A stretch of DNA of 64,000 bases from Phaeobacter gallaeciensis DSM 26640 (GCF_000511385.1 NC_023137.1:1681001-1745000), one strand, 5' to 3'; positions 36,600 to 46,439 are shown, counted from the stretch's first letter. Notes: generated from the sequence alone by a model not told the origin. Translations and numbers: made by a program.

Positions 36600-37805
36600 A
36601 TGACAAAAACCGGCTCCAGCTTTTCCACACGCGCCATTCACCATGGCTATGACACGCAGTCGCAGCAGGGATCGCTGAACCCGCCGCTCTATCTGACGTC
36701 GACGTTTACCTTCGACTCCGCCGAGGCCGGTGGTGAAATGTTCACCGGCGAACGCGAAGGGCATTTCTACAGCCGGATTTCCAACCCGACGCTGGACCAT
36801 CTGGAGCAGCGGATTGCCAATCTTGAAGGGGGCGAAGCAGGGCTTGCTACAGCGTCCGGCATGGGTGCGATCACCTCGACTCTGTGGTCGTTCCTTGCTG
36901 CGGGCGACGAGATCATCCTCGACAAGACGCTTTATGGCTGCACTTTCTCTTTCATGACCCACGGTCTGCCGCGCTTTGGCGTGAAGGTGCGTCTTGTGGA
37001 TATGACAGATCCGACCAATCTGGCAGAGGCGATCACCCCGAAGACCAAACTGGTCTATTTTGAGACGCCGGCGAATCCCAATAACCGTCTGATCGACATC
37101 GCTGCGATTTCCGAGATTGCGCATAAAGCTGGTGCCAAAGTGGTGGTCGACAACACCTTTGCCACGCCGGTCATCACGCGACCGATAGAACTGGGCGCAG
37201 ATATCGTGGTGCATTCGGCGACCAAATTCATCAGCGGTCACGGCGATGTCATCGCCGGTCTTGTGGTGGGCTCCAAGGAGGATATCACCCAGATCCGTCT
37301 GGTCGGGCTGAAGGATATGACCGGTGCGGTGATGTCACCCTTCAGCGCCATGCTGCTGATGCGCGGCCTAAAGACGCTGGAACTGCGCATGGAGCGCCAT
37401 TGCAAATCCGCATTGAAGGTCGCCGAGGCGCTGCAATCGCACCCTGCGGTGGAGCGGGTCTATTATCCGGGTCTTGATGATTTTGCCCAAGGTGATCTGG
37501 CGCGGCGGCAGATGTCGGGCTTTGGTGGCATGATCCCGTTTGAGGTGGTCGGCGGCAAGGCGGGCGGTATCGCCATGATGAACCGGCTTGAGATGGTCCA
37601 GCGCGCAGTCTCGCTAGGTGATGCCGAAACTCTGATCCAACACCCGGCCAGCATGACCCATTCGACCTATACCCCTGAGGAACGCGCCGAACATGGGATC
37701 GCCGAAGGTTTGGTGCGGATGTCAGTAGGGCTTGAAGGTGTCGATGATATCATCGACGATCTGATGCAGGCGCTGTCCTCGCACAATGCCTACGCCGCTG
37801 CCTGA
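36600..37805 (+). CDS. mdeA: Methionine gamma-lyase
   Basis: 401-residue PLP enzyme splitting L-methionine into methanethiol, ammonia and 2-oxobutyrate. The diagnostic Cys114 in TLYGCTFSF (C116 in the P. putida enzyme) separates it from cystathionine lyases, which have another residue there. Tyr112, the Schiff-base Lys209 in HSATKFISGHGDV and the cofactor Asp in VVVDNTFATP are present. ATG 36600 follows AGGGTG by seven bases; a GTG nine bases earlier is the alternative. It is divergent from an Lrp-type regulator and followed by a pyruvate-dehydrogenase-E1-like gene, reproducing the mdeRAB cluster. In roseobacters this enzyme links demethylated DMSP sulfur to volatile methanethiol. Also called megL. 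Confidence 0.94.
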   Translation: MTKTGSSFSTRAIHHGYDTQSQQGSLNPPLYLTSTFTFDSAEAGGEMFTGEREGHFYSRISNPTLDHLEQRIANLEGGEAGLATASGMGAITSTLWSFLAAGDEIILDKTLYGCTFSFMTHGLPRFGVKVRLVDMTDPTNLAEAITPKTKLVYFETPANPNNRLIDIAAISEIAHKAGAKVVVDNTFATPVITRPIELGADIVVHSATKFISGHGDVIAGLVVGSKEDITQIRLVGLKDMTGAVMSPFSAMLLMRGLKTLELRMERHCKSALKVAEALQSHPAVERVYYPGLDDFAQGDLARRQMSGFGGMIPFEVVGGKAGGIAMMNRLEMVQRAVSLGDAETLIQHPASMTHSTYTPEERAEHGIAEGLVRMSVGLEGVDDIIDDLMQALSSHNAYAAA

Positions 37806-37883
37806 TTTCGGCTTTGCCCGGCGCGCCCCACTTGGCCGCCTGATGTAACCGCTGCGCCCTTCAGGTCGCCCCATGTAAAAGGC

Positions 37884-37908
37884 CCCCTCCGCACTCCGGC
37901 GGGAGGGG
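37884..37908 (+). promoter_or_regulatory. Hairpin hiding the mdeB Shine-Dalgarno
   Basis: CCCCTCC (37884-37890) pairs perfectly with GGAGGGG (37902-37908), the only Shine-Dalgarno-like sequence before mdeB (12 bases from its ATG). There is no T tract. It may limit mdeB translation, act as a processing site between mdeA and mdeB, or both. Confidence 0.4.
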
Positions 37909-37920
37909 TAGCTTCGATTT

Positions 37921-40332
37921 ATGCCAACGAGTTTGACCATGACCCCGACACCTGCCGCGCCGACATCCTCTCCTGAAATGCTCAAGACGATTGAGCAGCG
38001 GCTGCTATGGCTGTCACATTGGATGATCCACAACGCCAACCACCTGCGGGCCAAGGAAGACGGCATCAAGATTGGGGGCCATCAGGCCAGCTCTGCCTCG
38101 ATGGTGTCGATCATGACCGCGCTGTATTTCAGCGCGCTACGGCCTGAGGACCGGGTGGCGGTAAAACCCCATGCGTCGCCCATCTTTCATGCAATCCAAT
38201 ATCTGATGGGCAACCAGACCCGTGAGAAGATGGAGAATTTCCGTGGTTTTGGCGGGGTGCAGAGCTATCCGAGCCGGACCAAGGATATTGATGACGTGGA
38301 TTTCTCCACCGGATCGGTGGGTCTTGGGGTGGCGATCACCTCCTTTGCCTCCATGGTTCAGGACTATATCACCGCGAAATCCTGGGGCGCAGACGCGCCG
38401 CAGGGGCGCATGGTGGCGTTGGTCGGCGATGCAGAGCTGGATGAGGGCAATGTCTATGAATGCCTTCAGGAAGGCTGGAAAAACGATCTGCGCAACACCT
38501 GGTGGATCATTGATTATAACCGCCAGTCCCTTGACGGGATTGTGCGCGAAGGATTGTTCCAGCGGATCGAGAAGATCTTTGACGCCTTTGGCTGGGATGT
38601 GGTGAAGGTAAAATATGGCGCCCTGCAACGCGCCGCGTTTGAGGAGCCGGGCGGTGATAAGCTGCGTCAGTGGATTGATGACTGCCCCAATCAGACCTAT
38701 TCGGCGCTGACCTTTATGGGCGGGGCTGTCTGGCGTCAGCATCTCATGGAGGATCTGGGCGATCAGGGAGATGTGACTGCGCTGATCGACCGGCGCTCTG
38801 ACGCGGAGCTGGCGGCACTGATGGAAAACCTTGGCGGCAATTGCGTGGCCACTATGGCCGAGACCTTTGCGGCCATCGACCATGACCGCCCGGTTTGTTT
38901 CCTGGCCTATACAGTGAAGGGGTGGGGCACGCCCATCGCGGGCCACAAGGACAATCACGGCGGCCTGATGAACAAGACCCAGATGGCGGAATGGCAGCGC
39001 TATATGGGCGTCGCTGAGGGCGAGGAATGGGAGCCGTTTGCAACGGTCGAAGATGCGGCTGCGCTGCAAGGGTTCCTTGATCAGACGCCGTTTTTCGCAA
39101 AAGGCGCGCGGCGCTATCAGGACGCGCGCTTGGCTGTGCCGACGGTGGAGGTGAAGACCGACCGCGAGATGTCGACACAGATGGGATTTGGCAAGATCCT
39201 TGATGACCTCTCCAAAGGCGACAGCGATCTGGCAACGCGGATTGTTACCATGTCACCGGATGTGACCGGGACGACAAACCTTGGTCCCTGGGTGAACCGG
39301 CGCAAGCTTTTTGCCCGCACGGCTCAGGCGGATGCCTTCATGGAGCATAAGATCCCGTCGACCGCAAAATGGGAGTTCACACCGGACGGCCAACATATCG
39401 AATTGGGCATTGCGGAGATGAATTTGTTCTTGCTGTTGGGGGCTGCCGGTCTGTCTCAATCGCTGTTTGGCAAGCGGCTGATCCCGATTGGCACCGTCTA
39501 TGATCCTTTCGTTGCGCGTGGCCTCGATGCCCTGAACTATGCTTGCTATCAGGATGCCCGTTTCATGATCGTGGGCACGCCGTCTGGGGTGACATTGGCC
39601 CCGGAAGGGGGCGCACATCAATCTATCGGTTCGCCGCTGATCGGGATGAGCCAGGACGGGTTGGCTGCGTTTGAACCTGCCTTCGTGGATGAGCTGGCAG
39701 TGATTATGGAATGGGCGTTTGATTATCTCCAGCGCGATGGCGAGGGCGACCCGGATGAGCGCACATGGCTGCGCGATGAGACCGGCGGCTCCGTCTATCT
39801 GCGGCTGACCACCAATCCTATTGAACAGCCCGGCAAACGTGGTGACGATGATTTCCGGCAGGGGGCCATTGATGGCGCTTACTGGCTGAAAAAACCGGGA
39901 CCGAACTGTGATGTGGTGATTGCCTATCAGGGGGCCGTCGCACCGGAAGCCATTAAAGCCGCTGCCGCCATTGGTGAAGGTCGCCGTGACGTGGGCGTGT
40001 TGGCCGTCACCTCAGCAGACCGGTTGAATGCGGGTTGGACCGCAGCGCAGCGGGCGCGGGCACGTGGCCTGCCGCAGGCACAAAGCCATATCGAGACCCT
40101 GCTGGCCCAACTGCCCAACCATTGCAAGCTGATCACGGTGATTGACGGGCATCCGGCAACCCTGAGCTGGCTGGGGAGCGTTCAGGGGCATCAGTCTATT
40201 CCGCTTGGCGTCGAGCATTTTGGCCAGACCGGCACCATCGGTGATCTCTACCGTCATTTTGGCATCGACGCGCAAGCCATCACTGCGGCTGCAGACGGGT
40301 TGACGGCAGGACGACGGTTGAAGGTGGTGTAA
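37921..40332 (+). CDS. mdeB: 2-oxobutyrate (alpha-ketobutyrate) dehydrogenase E1, AceE-like
   Basis: 803-residue thiamin-diphosphate enzyme of the homodimeric pyruvate dehydrogenase E1 / transketolase type. The cofactor-binding stretch is LVGDAELDEGNVYE through IIDYNRQSLDG (GDAE...N motif), with conserved substrate-side His in GGHQASSASM and KDNHGG. The C-terminal halves include IELGIAEMNLFLLLGAAG and TPSGVTLAPEGGAHQS. It is shorter than E. coli AceE (about 890). Beside mdeA it matches P. putida MdeB, the E1 that oxidatively decarboxylates the 2-oxobutyrate released from methionine. No E2 or E3 gene is adjacent, so it would borrow those from another complex. MTPTPAAP at 37939 is an alternative start. 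Confidence 0.87.
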   Translation: MPTSLTMTPTPAAPTSSPEMLKTIEQRLLWLSHWMIHNANHLRAKEDGIKIGGHQASSASMVSIMTALYFSALRPEDRVAVKPHASPIFHAIQYLMGNQTREKMENFRGFGGVQSYPSRTKDIDDVDFSTGSVGLGVAITSFASMVQDYITAKSWGADAPQGRMVALVGDAELDEGNVYECLQEGWKNDLRNTWWIIDYNRQSLDGIVREGLFQRIEKIFDAFGWDVVKVKYGALQRAAFEEPGGDKLRQWIDDCPNQTYSALTFMGGAVWRQHLMEDLGDQGDVTALIDRRSDAELAALMENLGGNCVATMAETFAAIDHDRPVCFLAYTVKGWGTPIAGHKDNHGGLMNKTQMAEWQRYMGVAEGEEWEPFATVEDAAALQGFLDQTPFFAKGARRYQDARLAVPTVEVKTDREMSTQMGFGKILDDLSKGDSDLATRIVTMSPDVTGTTNLGPWVNRRKLFARTAQADAFMEHKIPSTAKWEFTPDGQHIELGIAEMNLFLLLGAAGLSQSLFGKRLIPIGTVYDPFVARGLDALNYACYQDARFMIVGTPSGVTLAPEGGAHQSIGSPLIGMSQDGLAAFEPAFVDELAVIMEWAFDYLQRDGEGDPDERTWLRDETGGSVYLRLTTNPIEQPGKRGDDDFRQGAIDGAYWLKKPGPNCDVVIAYQGAVAPEAIKAAAAIGEGRRDVGVLAVTSADRLNAGWTAAQRARARGLPQAQSHIETLLAQLPNHCKLITVIDGHPATLSWLGSVQGHQSIPLGVEHFGQTGTIGDLYRHFGIDAQAITAAADGLTAGRRLKVV

Positions 40333-40335
40333 CGT

Positions 40336-40354
40336 CTGCCCCTTCGTGGGGCAG
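40336..40354. terminator. UUCG-loop hairpin after mdeB
   Basis: CTGCCCC and GGGGCAG pair perfectly around TTCGT, four bases after the mdeB stop. It has no T tract of its own and precedes a stronger terminator by 27 bases; it probably protects the 3' end or helps termination. Confidence 0.55.
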
Positions 40355-40380
40355 GTCAAAGACTACAGATGTGGACCATG

Positions 40381-40409
40381 AAAAAGGCGCAGTCACCTGC
40401 GCCTTTTTT
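40381..40409. terminator. Bidirectional rho-independent terminator between mdeB and the CheB-CheR gene
   Basis: AAAAAGGCGCAG (40381-40392) and CTGCGCCTTTTT (40397-40408) pair perfectly around TCAC. T runs follow on either strand, so it ends both convergent transcripts. Confidence 0.93.
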
Positions 40410-40437
40410 AAAATCTGATTGCCCGGTGTGCGGGCAA

Positions 40438-43400
40438 TCAGCCCTCAGCGTCCTGTGCCTCGCGGAAGATACCGACCAGTCGCGTCACATCGGCGTTGTC
40501 GTCGCGAATAGCCAAGCCTTGGCTTTCCACACTGATTTCGACGCCATCGGCACGAATCAAGCGTTTGATGAATGAAAAACCGCTGCCCGTTTCAATCGCC
40601 TCGGAGATAATGCGCTGCACATCCTCCCGGTCATCGGGGTGGAAGAACGCAATGGCACTTTCGATTTCCGGATCATAGTCCTCTGGTTTCACGCCATGGA
40701 TGTCATAGACTTTGGGCGACCAATAGGGCGTCTGGCCCTCCGCATCGATGGACCAGAACCCGATCCCAACCATATCCTGGACCAATTCCGCCTGCATCAG
40801 AAGCGCTTCGGCACGTTGACGGGCCTCCACGGTTTCGGTCACATCAGTGCCGATGGTAAAGACTGTCGGCTCTTCGGTCACGTGATGGGGGAACCGGTGA
40901 CGGTCCATATGGATCCAGCGCTCACCGGTCCCGTCAGGTAGGCTCACCTGCAGCAATTCGCTGTCAAATCCCTCCGGCTTATCCAGAACTTTGGTCGCTC
41001 GACGGAACATGGCCTGATCAATGCCTTCGTCGTCTTCAGCGATGGAAAATACGTTCTGAGACAGGGCTGTGTCGCGGTTCAAGCCCAACAATTCTGCATA
41101 GGCCGCACTGATCCGGAGGATCTCTCCCTTGCGCGTGCGATTGAGCAGCAGAAGATTGGAGTTGTCGAGAATCATCTCCATTTCATGTGCCATGCCCGGA
41201 AACTCCGACACGACCAGCGTAACGCCGAGGATCTGCCCGTTGACGTCGAAATAGGGCGAACAGGTCAGGCGGATGCGGCTGCCCTTAGAACTGAATTCCT
41301 CGGTCACGGTTTGGCCAAGACGCAGAGCTTCGCTGCAGATTGGTGCCAGAATAGGAAACCCTTCGGGCAGAGCACATTGGCTGATGTGCGGGCTGGAGAT
41401 CGGACGGCGGATATCGAACATCCGGGTCGCCGCCAAAGTGGCCTGAGTGATCTGCAGGGCACTATCAGCCACAACGATCGCAAGCGGCGTGCTTTCAAGG
41501 ACTGAAATCAGCTCGCCGGTACGGCCGCTCAGTTCAGACGCGGTGACCTGAAGCTCTTCATTGACGGTGATCAGTTCTTCGTTCGTGGATTGGAGTTCTT
41601 CGTTTGAGGTTTCCAGCTCCTCATTGGTGGCTTGCAGTTCCTCGTTGGTGGATTGCAGCTCCTCGTTAAGTGATTGCAGTTCCTCGTTTGATGTCTCCAG
41701 CTCTTCGATGGTCTGCTGCAGAGCTTCACGGGTTGTTGCAACCTCATTCTCTAGATTGCGGATCCGTTCAAAGGTGGCATCGCCTTCCTCGCCAATAATC
41801 GGTTCGTCACTCACTCGCGAGCGGTCAACCTTTACCGGTGTAAAGACCACCAATGCGGCGCGTTCACTGATGTCCTTGGCGACAATCGGATAAACATTGA
41901 GGTGAATTTCCTCCTCGTCGTTCTCCGCAAGAAGATGGCGGACGCCGCCTTTATGAGACCCATTTTTCAGCGCGATGGTAATGAGGCTGCGCGCCTCTTC
42001 ACGCAATGGGCTGCGCAGCAGATCAAGATGCATCCGCAGCGAACTGGTCTCATTGATTTCGATGAACTGACTGACTGAGCCATAGACCCGCGCGATAGAA
42101 AAGTCCTCAGTGACCAGAAGTGAGTTCTTGCCCAAGGATTGCGCCAGTGCCTCGAACAGCTGTCGATCAGTGGAGGGCCCAGACTGCTCCGGCGGCTTGA
42201 TCGTCGGCCGTTGTGCCATCATCGGCACCGAAGGCATATTATAAGGTTGCTGGTGTGCCCGCAGGGATCGTTTGCGATAGACATGCGTTGCGGAGCGATC
42301 TTGCACGAATAATTCATCCGATCCGGCGACGCTCTCGGCAGTGCCAAGGAACAGAAGACCATGCGGTGACATGGCATAGTGGAACCGCGACATGACCTTC
42401 TGTTGCAGTGGGTTTCCAAAATAAATCAGAAGGTTGCGGCAGCAAATTAAATCGACTTTCTGAAACGGGGGATCCTGACAGACGTTATGGTCAGAAAACA
42501 GAACCGCATTGCGTAGATTGTCGACCACCCGGACCCCATCGGTCTGACGGATCAGATATTTCTCGGCAAATTCAGGGGGAATATCGTTCAGAGCTGTGAG
42601 GCTGTAGACACCTTTGCGTGCGGTTTGCAACGCATCTTTGTCGATATCGGTTGCGAAAATCTGTACCCGTGATTTGAGCTGATTGGTCGGATTGCCGAGC
42701 GCCTCAGAGACCACCATGGCGATCGAGTAGGCTTCCTCGCCGGTGGCGCAGCCGGCAACCCAGATCCGCAGCGGGCCGGGGCCGCGCTCTTTTAGCAGTT
42801 GCGGTAACAGCGCTCTCAGCAGTTCGAATTCTTCCCGATCACGGAAGAACCGTGTGACTGAGATCAGCAGGTCCTTGAATAAGGCATCGACCGCATGAGG
42901 GTTGTTACGGCAGAACTGCGTATATTCTTCTTGGGTTTCGATTCCCAGAGCGATCATGCGTCGCTCAATCCGGCGACTGATCGTTGTCTGTTTGTAGTCG
43001 CGAAAATCAACGCGAGTGCGCGCCAGCAGAATTTGCAGCAGATCCGATACAGGTGATTCTTGTAGGCTGTTTTCATGCCGGAGAGAGGTGAAATCGCGCG
43101 GTGAGGAAAGGATCTTTTGCAGGTTGGCACCAATATCCTGCGGCCGCAGCACGAGGTCAACGCAGCCGGTCTGCACCGCAGCCACTGGCATACCGTCGTA
43201 CTTCGCACTTTCGGTGTCCTGAGCAATGGTGATGCCGCCGGCCTCGCGAATGGCCTGCACGCCGTAGGCGCCATCACTGCCGGTCCCCGAAAGGATGATC
43301 GCCATGGAGTTGTCGCCGTTCTGCTCCGCAAGGCTGACCAGGAAGCGGTCGACCGAGGGGCGCGGCGTACCGGGTTCGGCATTGGGATCCTGCAACAGGT

Positions 43401-43686
43401 GCAGGCGACCATCTGAGAAGATGACATCGCTCTTGGGCGGGGTGATATAGACGACATTGGCCTCGGGGATCGTGCCATTTTGTATGGTGCCGACCTTCAG
43501 CTGGGTCTGCCGCGCCACCAGCTCCGTCATCAGGCTTTTGTGGTGTGGCGACATATGTTGGACAACAACATAGGCCGCAGGCACATCCACCGGGAGCGTC
43601 GCAACCAGCTCACGAATGGCTTCAAGTCCGCCTGCGGAAGACCCGATGCCGATAATGGTCAGGTCCTGAGATGTTTGCGTTGTCAT
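40438..43686 (-). CDS. CheB-CheR-PAS hybrid signalling protein
   Basis: 1082 residues. Residues about 8-190 are a CheB methylesterase domain with Ser17 (GSSAGG), His44 (VVQHMSPHH) and Asp138 (SGTGSDG) all present. Residues about 210-480 are a CheR methyltransferase with the SAM motif [12 protein letters not shown] and [10 protein letters not shown] long coiled coil of NEELQ/S/T repeats spans about 660-740. PAS-type sensory domains follow, the last at about 970-1075 ending [10 protein letters not shown]. No response-regulator receiver domain, histidine kinase or cyclase follows the last PAS, unlike many relatives. No cognate chemoreceptors are in the window. Such hybrids are thought to act outside flagellar chemotaxis. 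It is divergent from an unknown 225-residue gene. Confidence 0.93.
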   Translation of the reverse strand: MTTQTSQDLTIIGIGSSAGGLEAIRELVATLPVDVPAAYVVVQHMSPHHKSLMTELVARQTQLKVGTIQNGTIPEANVVYITPPKSDVIFSDGRLHLLQDPNAEPGTPRPSVDRFLVSLAEQNGDNSMAIILSGTGSDGAYGVQAIREAGGITIAQDTESAKYDGMPVAAVQTGCVDLVLRPQDIGANLQKILSSPRDFTSLRHENSLQESPVSDLLQILLARTRVDFRDYKQTTISRRIERRMIALGIETQEEYTQFCRNNPHAVDALFKDLLISVTRFFRDREEFELLRALLPQLLKERGPGPLRIWVAGCATGEEAYSIAMVVSEALGNPTNQLKSRVQIFATDIDKDALQTARKGVYSLTALNDIPPEFAEKYLIRQTDGVRVVDNLRNAVLFSDHNVCQDPPFQKVDLICCRNLLIYFGNPLQQKVMSRFHYAMSPHGLLFLGTAESVAGSDELFVQDRSATHVYRKRSLRAHQQPYNMPSVPMMAQRPTIKPPEQSGPSTDRQLFEALAQSLGKNSLLVTEDFSIARVYGSVSQFIEINETSSLRMHLDLLRSPLREEARSLITIALKNGSHKGGVRHLLAENDEEEIHLNVYPIVAKDISERAALVVFTPVKVDRSRVSDEPIIGEEGDATFERIRNLENEVATTREALQQTIEELETSNEELQSLNEELQSTNEELQATNEELETSNEELQSTNEELITVNEELQVTASELSGRTGELISVLESTPLAIVVADSALQITQATLAATRMFDIRRPISSPHISQCALPEGFPILAPICSEALRLGQTVTEEFSSKGSRIRLTCSPYFDVNGQILGVTLVVSEFPGMAHEMEMILDNSNLLLLNRTRKGEILRISAAYAELLGLNRDTALSQNVFSIAEDDEGIDQAMFRRATKVLDKPEGFDSELLQVSLPDGTGERWIHMDRHRFPHHVTEEPTVFTIGTDVTETVEARQRAEALLMQAELVQDMVGIGFWSIDAEGQTPYWSPKVYDIHGVKPEDYDPEIESAIAFFHPDDREDVQRIISEAIETGSGFSFIKRLIRADGVEISVESQGLAIRDDNADVTRLVGIFREAQDAEG

Positions 43687-43723
43687 ATGTGCGCCTATCG
43701 TCTACCGTATTTTTTATCTATTA

Positions 43724-43762
43724 ACGCCTTCACGGCTCCAAGTAACGCCTTCACGCCTTCAC
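43724..43762. repeat. Three copies of ACGCCTTCAC upstream of the CheB-CheR gene
   Basis: Identical 10-mers start at 43724, 43745 and 43753, that is 21 and 8 bases apart; the last two overlap by two bases. They lie 38-76 bases before the CheB-CheR start codon, in promoter territory. The 21-base step is two helical turns. Could be an activator site or a small tandem duplication. Confidence 0.6.
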
Positions 43763-43927
43763 CCCTACAAGGTCCATGGCGAGTTGCAGAAGGTCTACTT
43801 GAGGAGTGAACTGTCGAGGCATATTGGGGCTGCGATCGAGATGTTGGGATTGCAATTCAGGGTTGCATAAAGCTTGACGGAGATTGTTACTCAAGCCTAC
43901 GCTGTATCAACGATTTGTAAACCACTC

Positions 43928-43942
43928 CTAACTAGAAATTAA
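43928..43942. promoter_or_regulatory. CtrA-like site before the unknown 225-residue gene
   Basis: CTAACTAGAAATTAA fits the TTAA-N7-TTAA CtrA consensus at seven of eight positions and ends 29 bases before the start codon at 43972. Roseobacter CtrA regulons often include signalling genes, which suits the setting, but the match is imperfect. Confidence 0.3.
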
Positions 43943-43971
43943 AACATCTCCAGTTATACAGGTTGGGTGTA

Positions 43972-44649
43972 ATGAATGTGGTAGCTATGACTGATAGTGC
44001 TGAGACTGGAGAAGACCAACGGCGGTTCATCGTGAACATGATGGCCGAGAAGGGCGGAGCCCCTTATGTCCGGTCCTGTGAAATTGTCAGTTCTGCGTTC
44101 CGTAACAGAACCTCCTTCGTAAATACGATGCCCCTTGGTGAGGTGTTTTGCGACGCCATTGCTGACGGATTGAACGACTGCGTCAACATGCTGTCGGGCG
44201 AGACACAGGTTATTTCCCTGCCATCTCTGATCCTTGAAGTGCCAGGCCTGGTTCTGGCTGGGGCTCATATCCTCACATCTGTTAACGAAGATGGTAGTCT
44301 GTCGATCATCATCCGGTTTCGGATCAGCCTTGGTGGGATCGGCTATGCTTTCCGGCCTGATGTGGGTTTCGGTGCCGGGCTTGAGGATCTGACGCGCGAG
44401 GTGAGCGCGCAGGTGCTAACAGATCTGGCGTTGCCTCTGCTCAATGTGCTTTCCGCGACAGAGGCCGGTCTGGTAGATGCCGAGAGCGCCATCGGTTCAC
44501 TGAGCCAGCAGCTCGCTGACCGGGTTCACGAGATCCGCTTTCAGATCGAACTTGTGAAGCGCTATACTGACGGGCTTGAGCGGCAGCGTAGTAACACTAA
44601 AGGCGCGGATGACGCGCTAGATCGACCGCGCCGACTTAAATCCTGCTAG
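43972..44649 (+). CDS. Unrecognised 225-residue protein
   Basis: No family recognised. The product begins MNVVAMTDSAETGED, has no signal peptide and shows a moderately hydrophobic centre (SLPSLILEVPGLVLAGAHIL, FRISLGGIGYAF) too short for clear membrane helices. The C-terminal third is helical, probably a coiled coil (IGSLSQQLADRVHEIRFQIE), ending in a charged tail. The ATG at 43972 was taken over a TTG three codons upstream. It is divergent from the CheB-CheR hybrid with 285 bases between, and is followed by more than 350 bases of non-coding DNA, so it is a single-gene unit. Coding status rests on frame length and codon use. It could be a partner of the hybrid, by position only. Confidence 0.65.
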   Translation: MNVVAMTDSAETGEDQRRFIVNMMAEKGGAPYVRSCEIVSSAFRNRTSFVNTMPLGEVFCDAIADGLNDCVNMLSGETQVISLPSLILEVPGLVLAGAHILTSVNEDGSLSIIIRFRISLGGIGYAFRPDVGFGAGLEDLTREVSAQVLTDLALPLLNVLSATEAGLVDAESAIGSLSQQLADRVHEIRFQIELVKRYTDGLERQRSNTKGADDALDRPRRLKSC

Positions 44650-45203
44650 CGAATACTATTTCCACTCAGCTCAGAGTTGTTATTAACGTCACTACGGCTG
44701 TCAGCCTACCAAGCAAGGCTGTCTGATATGGGCGTTAGCTGTCGTATGTTATGGTTCATGCTTGGCTGCTATTAATATGCAGCAGCTGACTGATCGTCGC
44801 CGTATGTGATAATAGCTTCTGTCCATATACAACGTTGCCGTTCACACTACGCGCTCTTCGCGCTCAAGGAGGGTGACGTCAAGGCAGCTTTCACTAGAAA
44901 GACCTGACGCGACAGGCGCTCCTGCTGGAGCGATAAGTTTTAAGGTTAGATATTTTAATCTTGAAATAAATACGGACTTCAGCCTAGGCTTCCTTAAGGG
45001 ATCGATAAATGGTCCTTGGACCTCGTGAGGTCGGTTTTCTGCGCATGTGCTCTGCCCCCGGCATGAGTGCGCCCGCACAGGCTGACAAAATTGAAGAACG
45101 CCGCAAAAAGCTGGCGCAGCGCAGTCCAATCAGAAAGAGTAAGCGGCGGGGAGCTGCCACAGAAGCGGCCCCCATTGCTCAGATAGATCAGGGAGATGGA
45201 TCA
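44650..45203. other. Non-coding region before the Liv operon
   Basis: About 550 bases. A perfect hairpin CGCTCC-TGCT-GGAGCG lies at 44917-44932, followed by a T-rich stretch, possibly a weak terminator or attenuator in the Liv leader. The frame of the binding protein is open back to 45009, but the extra 65 residues are Lys/Arg-rich with no signal sequence and look untranslated. No other gene seen. Confidence 0.4.
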
Positions 45204-46340
45204 ATGACGACACTGAAGACCATGGCGCTGGCGGCAGCCGTATCGACGCTGGCATTGGCCGCGGGCGCTGAAACCAAGATTGGTATGATTACAACACTCT
45301 CCGGTGGCGGCGCGGGCCTTGGCGTGGATGTGCGCGACGGCTTTATGCTGGCGATGGAGCAGGCGGGCCGCGACGATATCGAGGTGGTGATCGAAGACGA
45401 CCAGCGCAAACCCGAAAGCGCCGTACAGATCGCCGATCAGATGATCCAATCAGAGAAGGTCGATATCATGACCGGCATCATCTGGTCGAACCTCGCGATG
45501 GCGGTGGTTCCAGCAGCAACGGCTCAGGGGGTCTTCTATCTGTCGCCCAACGCTGGCCCGTCAGCGCTCGCCGGAAAGCGCTGCCATGAAAACTACTTCA
45601 ACGTGGCTTGGCAGAATGACAATCTGCATGAGGCGGCGGGCGCATACGCCAATGATGCAGATTTGAAAAACAGCTACATCCTTGCCCCGAACTACCCGGC
45701 TGGTAAGGACGCATTGACCGGCTATAAGCGGATGTACAAAGGCGATCTGGCGGGTGAGACCTACACCAAACTGGGTCAGACCGATTACGCTGCCGAAATT
45801 GCGCAAATCCGCGCCTCCGGTGCCGACAGCGTCTATTTCTTCCTGCCGGGTGGCATGGGCATTTCCTTCCTCAAGCAATATGCAGACAGCGGTGTCGAGT
45901 TGCCGGTTGTCGGCCCGGCCTTCAGCTTTGATCAGGGCATTCTGCAGGCTGTTGGCGGTGCCGCACTTGGGATCAAAAATACCTCGCAGTGGAACAAGGA
46001 CCTCGACAATCCGGCGAACACAGCCTTTGTCGCTGCCTTTGAGCAGAAATACGAACGCCTTCCTTCGCTCTATGCAAGCCAGGGCTACGACACTGCTAAC
46101 CTGATCCTCAGCGCGCTGGATAAGGCCAGTGTCGATGATAAGGACGCCTTCCGCACAGCGCTGAAGGCGGCGAACTTCGCGTCCGTACGGGGCGATTTCA
46201 AATTCGGTGACAACCACCACCCGATCCAGAACATTTACGTCCGTGAGGTCATTCAGGAAGGTGATGTTTTCACCAACAAGATCATCGCAACCGGTCTGGA
46301 AAATCATGCTGACGCCTACGCGGCAGAGTGCAAGATGTAA
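45204..46340 (+). CDS. Liv-type ABC importer substrate-binding protein
   Basis: 378-residue periplasmic protein of the leucine-binding (HAAT) family. A signal peptide covers residues 1-22 (ending LALAAGA). The mature protein starts ETKIGMITTLSGGGAGLGVDVRDGF, the usual type I lobe, and continues with VVIEDDQRKPESAVQIADQMI and FNVAWQNDNLHEA. CAGGGAGATGG precedes ATG 45204. It leads a complete importer set (two permeases, two ATPases). The ligand may be a branched-chain amino acid, but HAAT binding proteins in roseobacters also take aromatic acids, amides and other compounds. Confidence 0.93.
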   Translation: MTTLKTMALAAAVSTLALAAGAETKIGMITTLSGGGAGLGVDVRDGFMLAMEQAGRDDIEVVIEDDQRKPESAVQIADQMIQSEKVDIMTGIIWSNLAMAVVPAATAQGVFYLSPNAGPSALAGKRCHENYFNVAWQNDNLHEAAGAYANDADLKNSYILAPNYPAGKDALTGYKRMYKGDLAGETYTKLGQTDYAAEIAQIRASGADSVYFFLPGGMGISFLKQYADSGVELPVVGPAFSFDQGILQAVGGAALGIKNTSQWNKDLDNPANTAFVAAFEQKYERLPSLYASQGYDTANLILSALDKASVDDKDAFRTALKAANFASVRGDFKFGDNHHPIQNIYVREVIQEGDVFTNKIIATGLENHADAYAAECKM

Positions 46341-46353
46341 GACAATCTGAGGT

Positions 46354-46383
46354 GTGCGGGCCGGTAAGAAATCCGGCTCGCAT
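46354..46383 (+). terminator. Intra-operon hairpin between binding protein and permease
   Basis: GTGCGGGCCGG (46354-46364) and CCGGCTCGCAT (46373-46383) pair over 11 positions (two wobble) around an eight-base loop, 14 bases after the binding-protein stop. No T tract. Such hairpins stabilise the upstream message and lower downstream expression, giving an excess of binding protein. Confidence 0.6.
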
Positions 46384-46439
46384 CCTCCCATTCCAATTGC
46401 TGCAGAGGCGTGTTTCCTCTGCCTTGGTGGAACGAACTC

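Noticed and set aside
41560..41720. Repeated GTTCTTCGTTGGTGG-like DNA in the CheB-CheR gene as CRISPR or satellite
   Set aside because: It encodes the NEELQ coiled coil typical of these hybrids.
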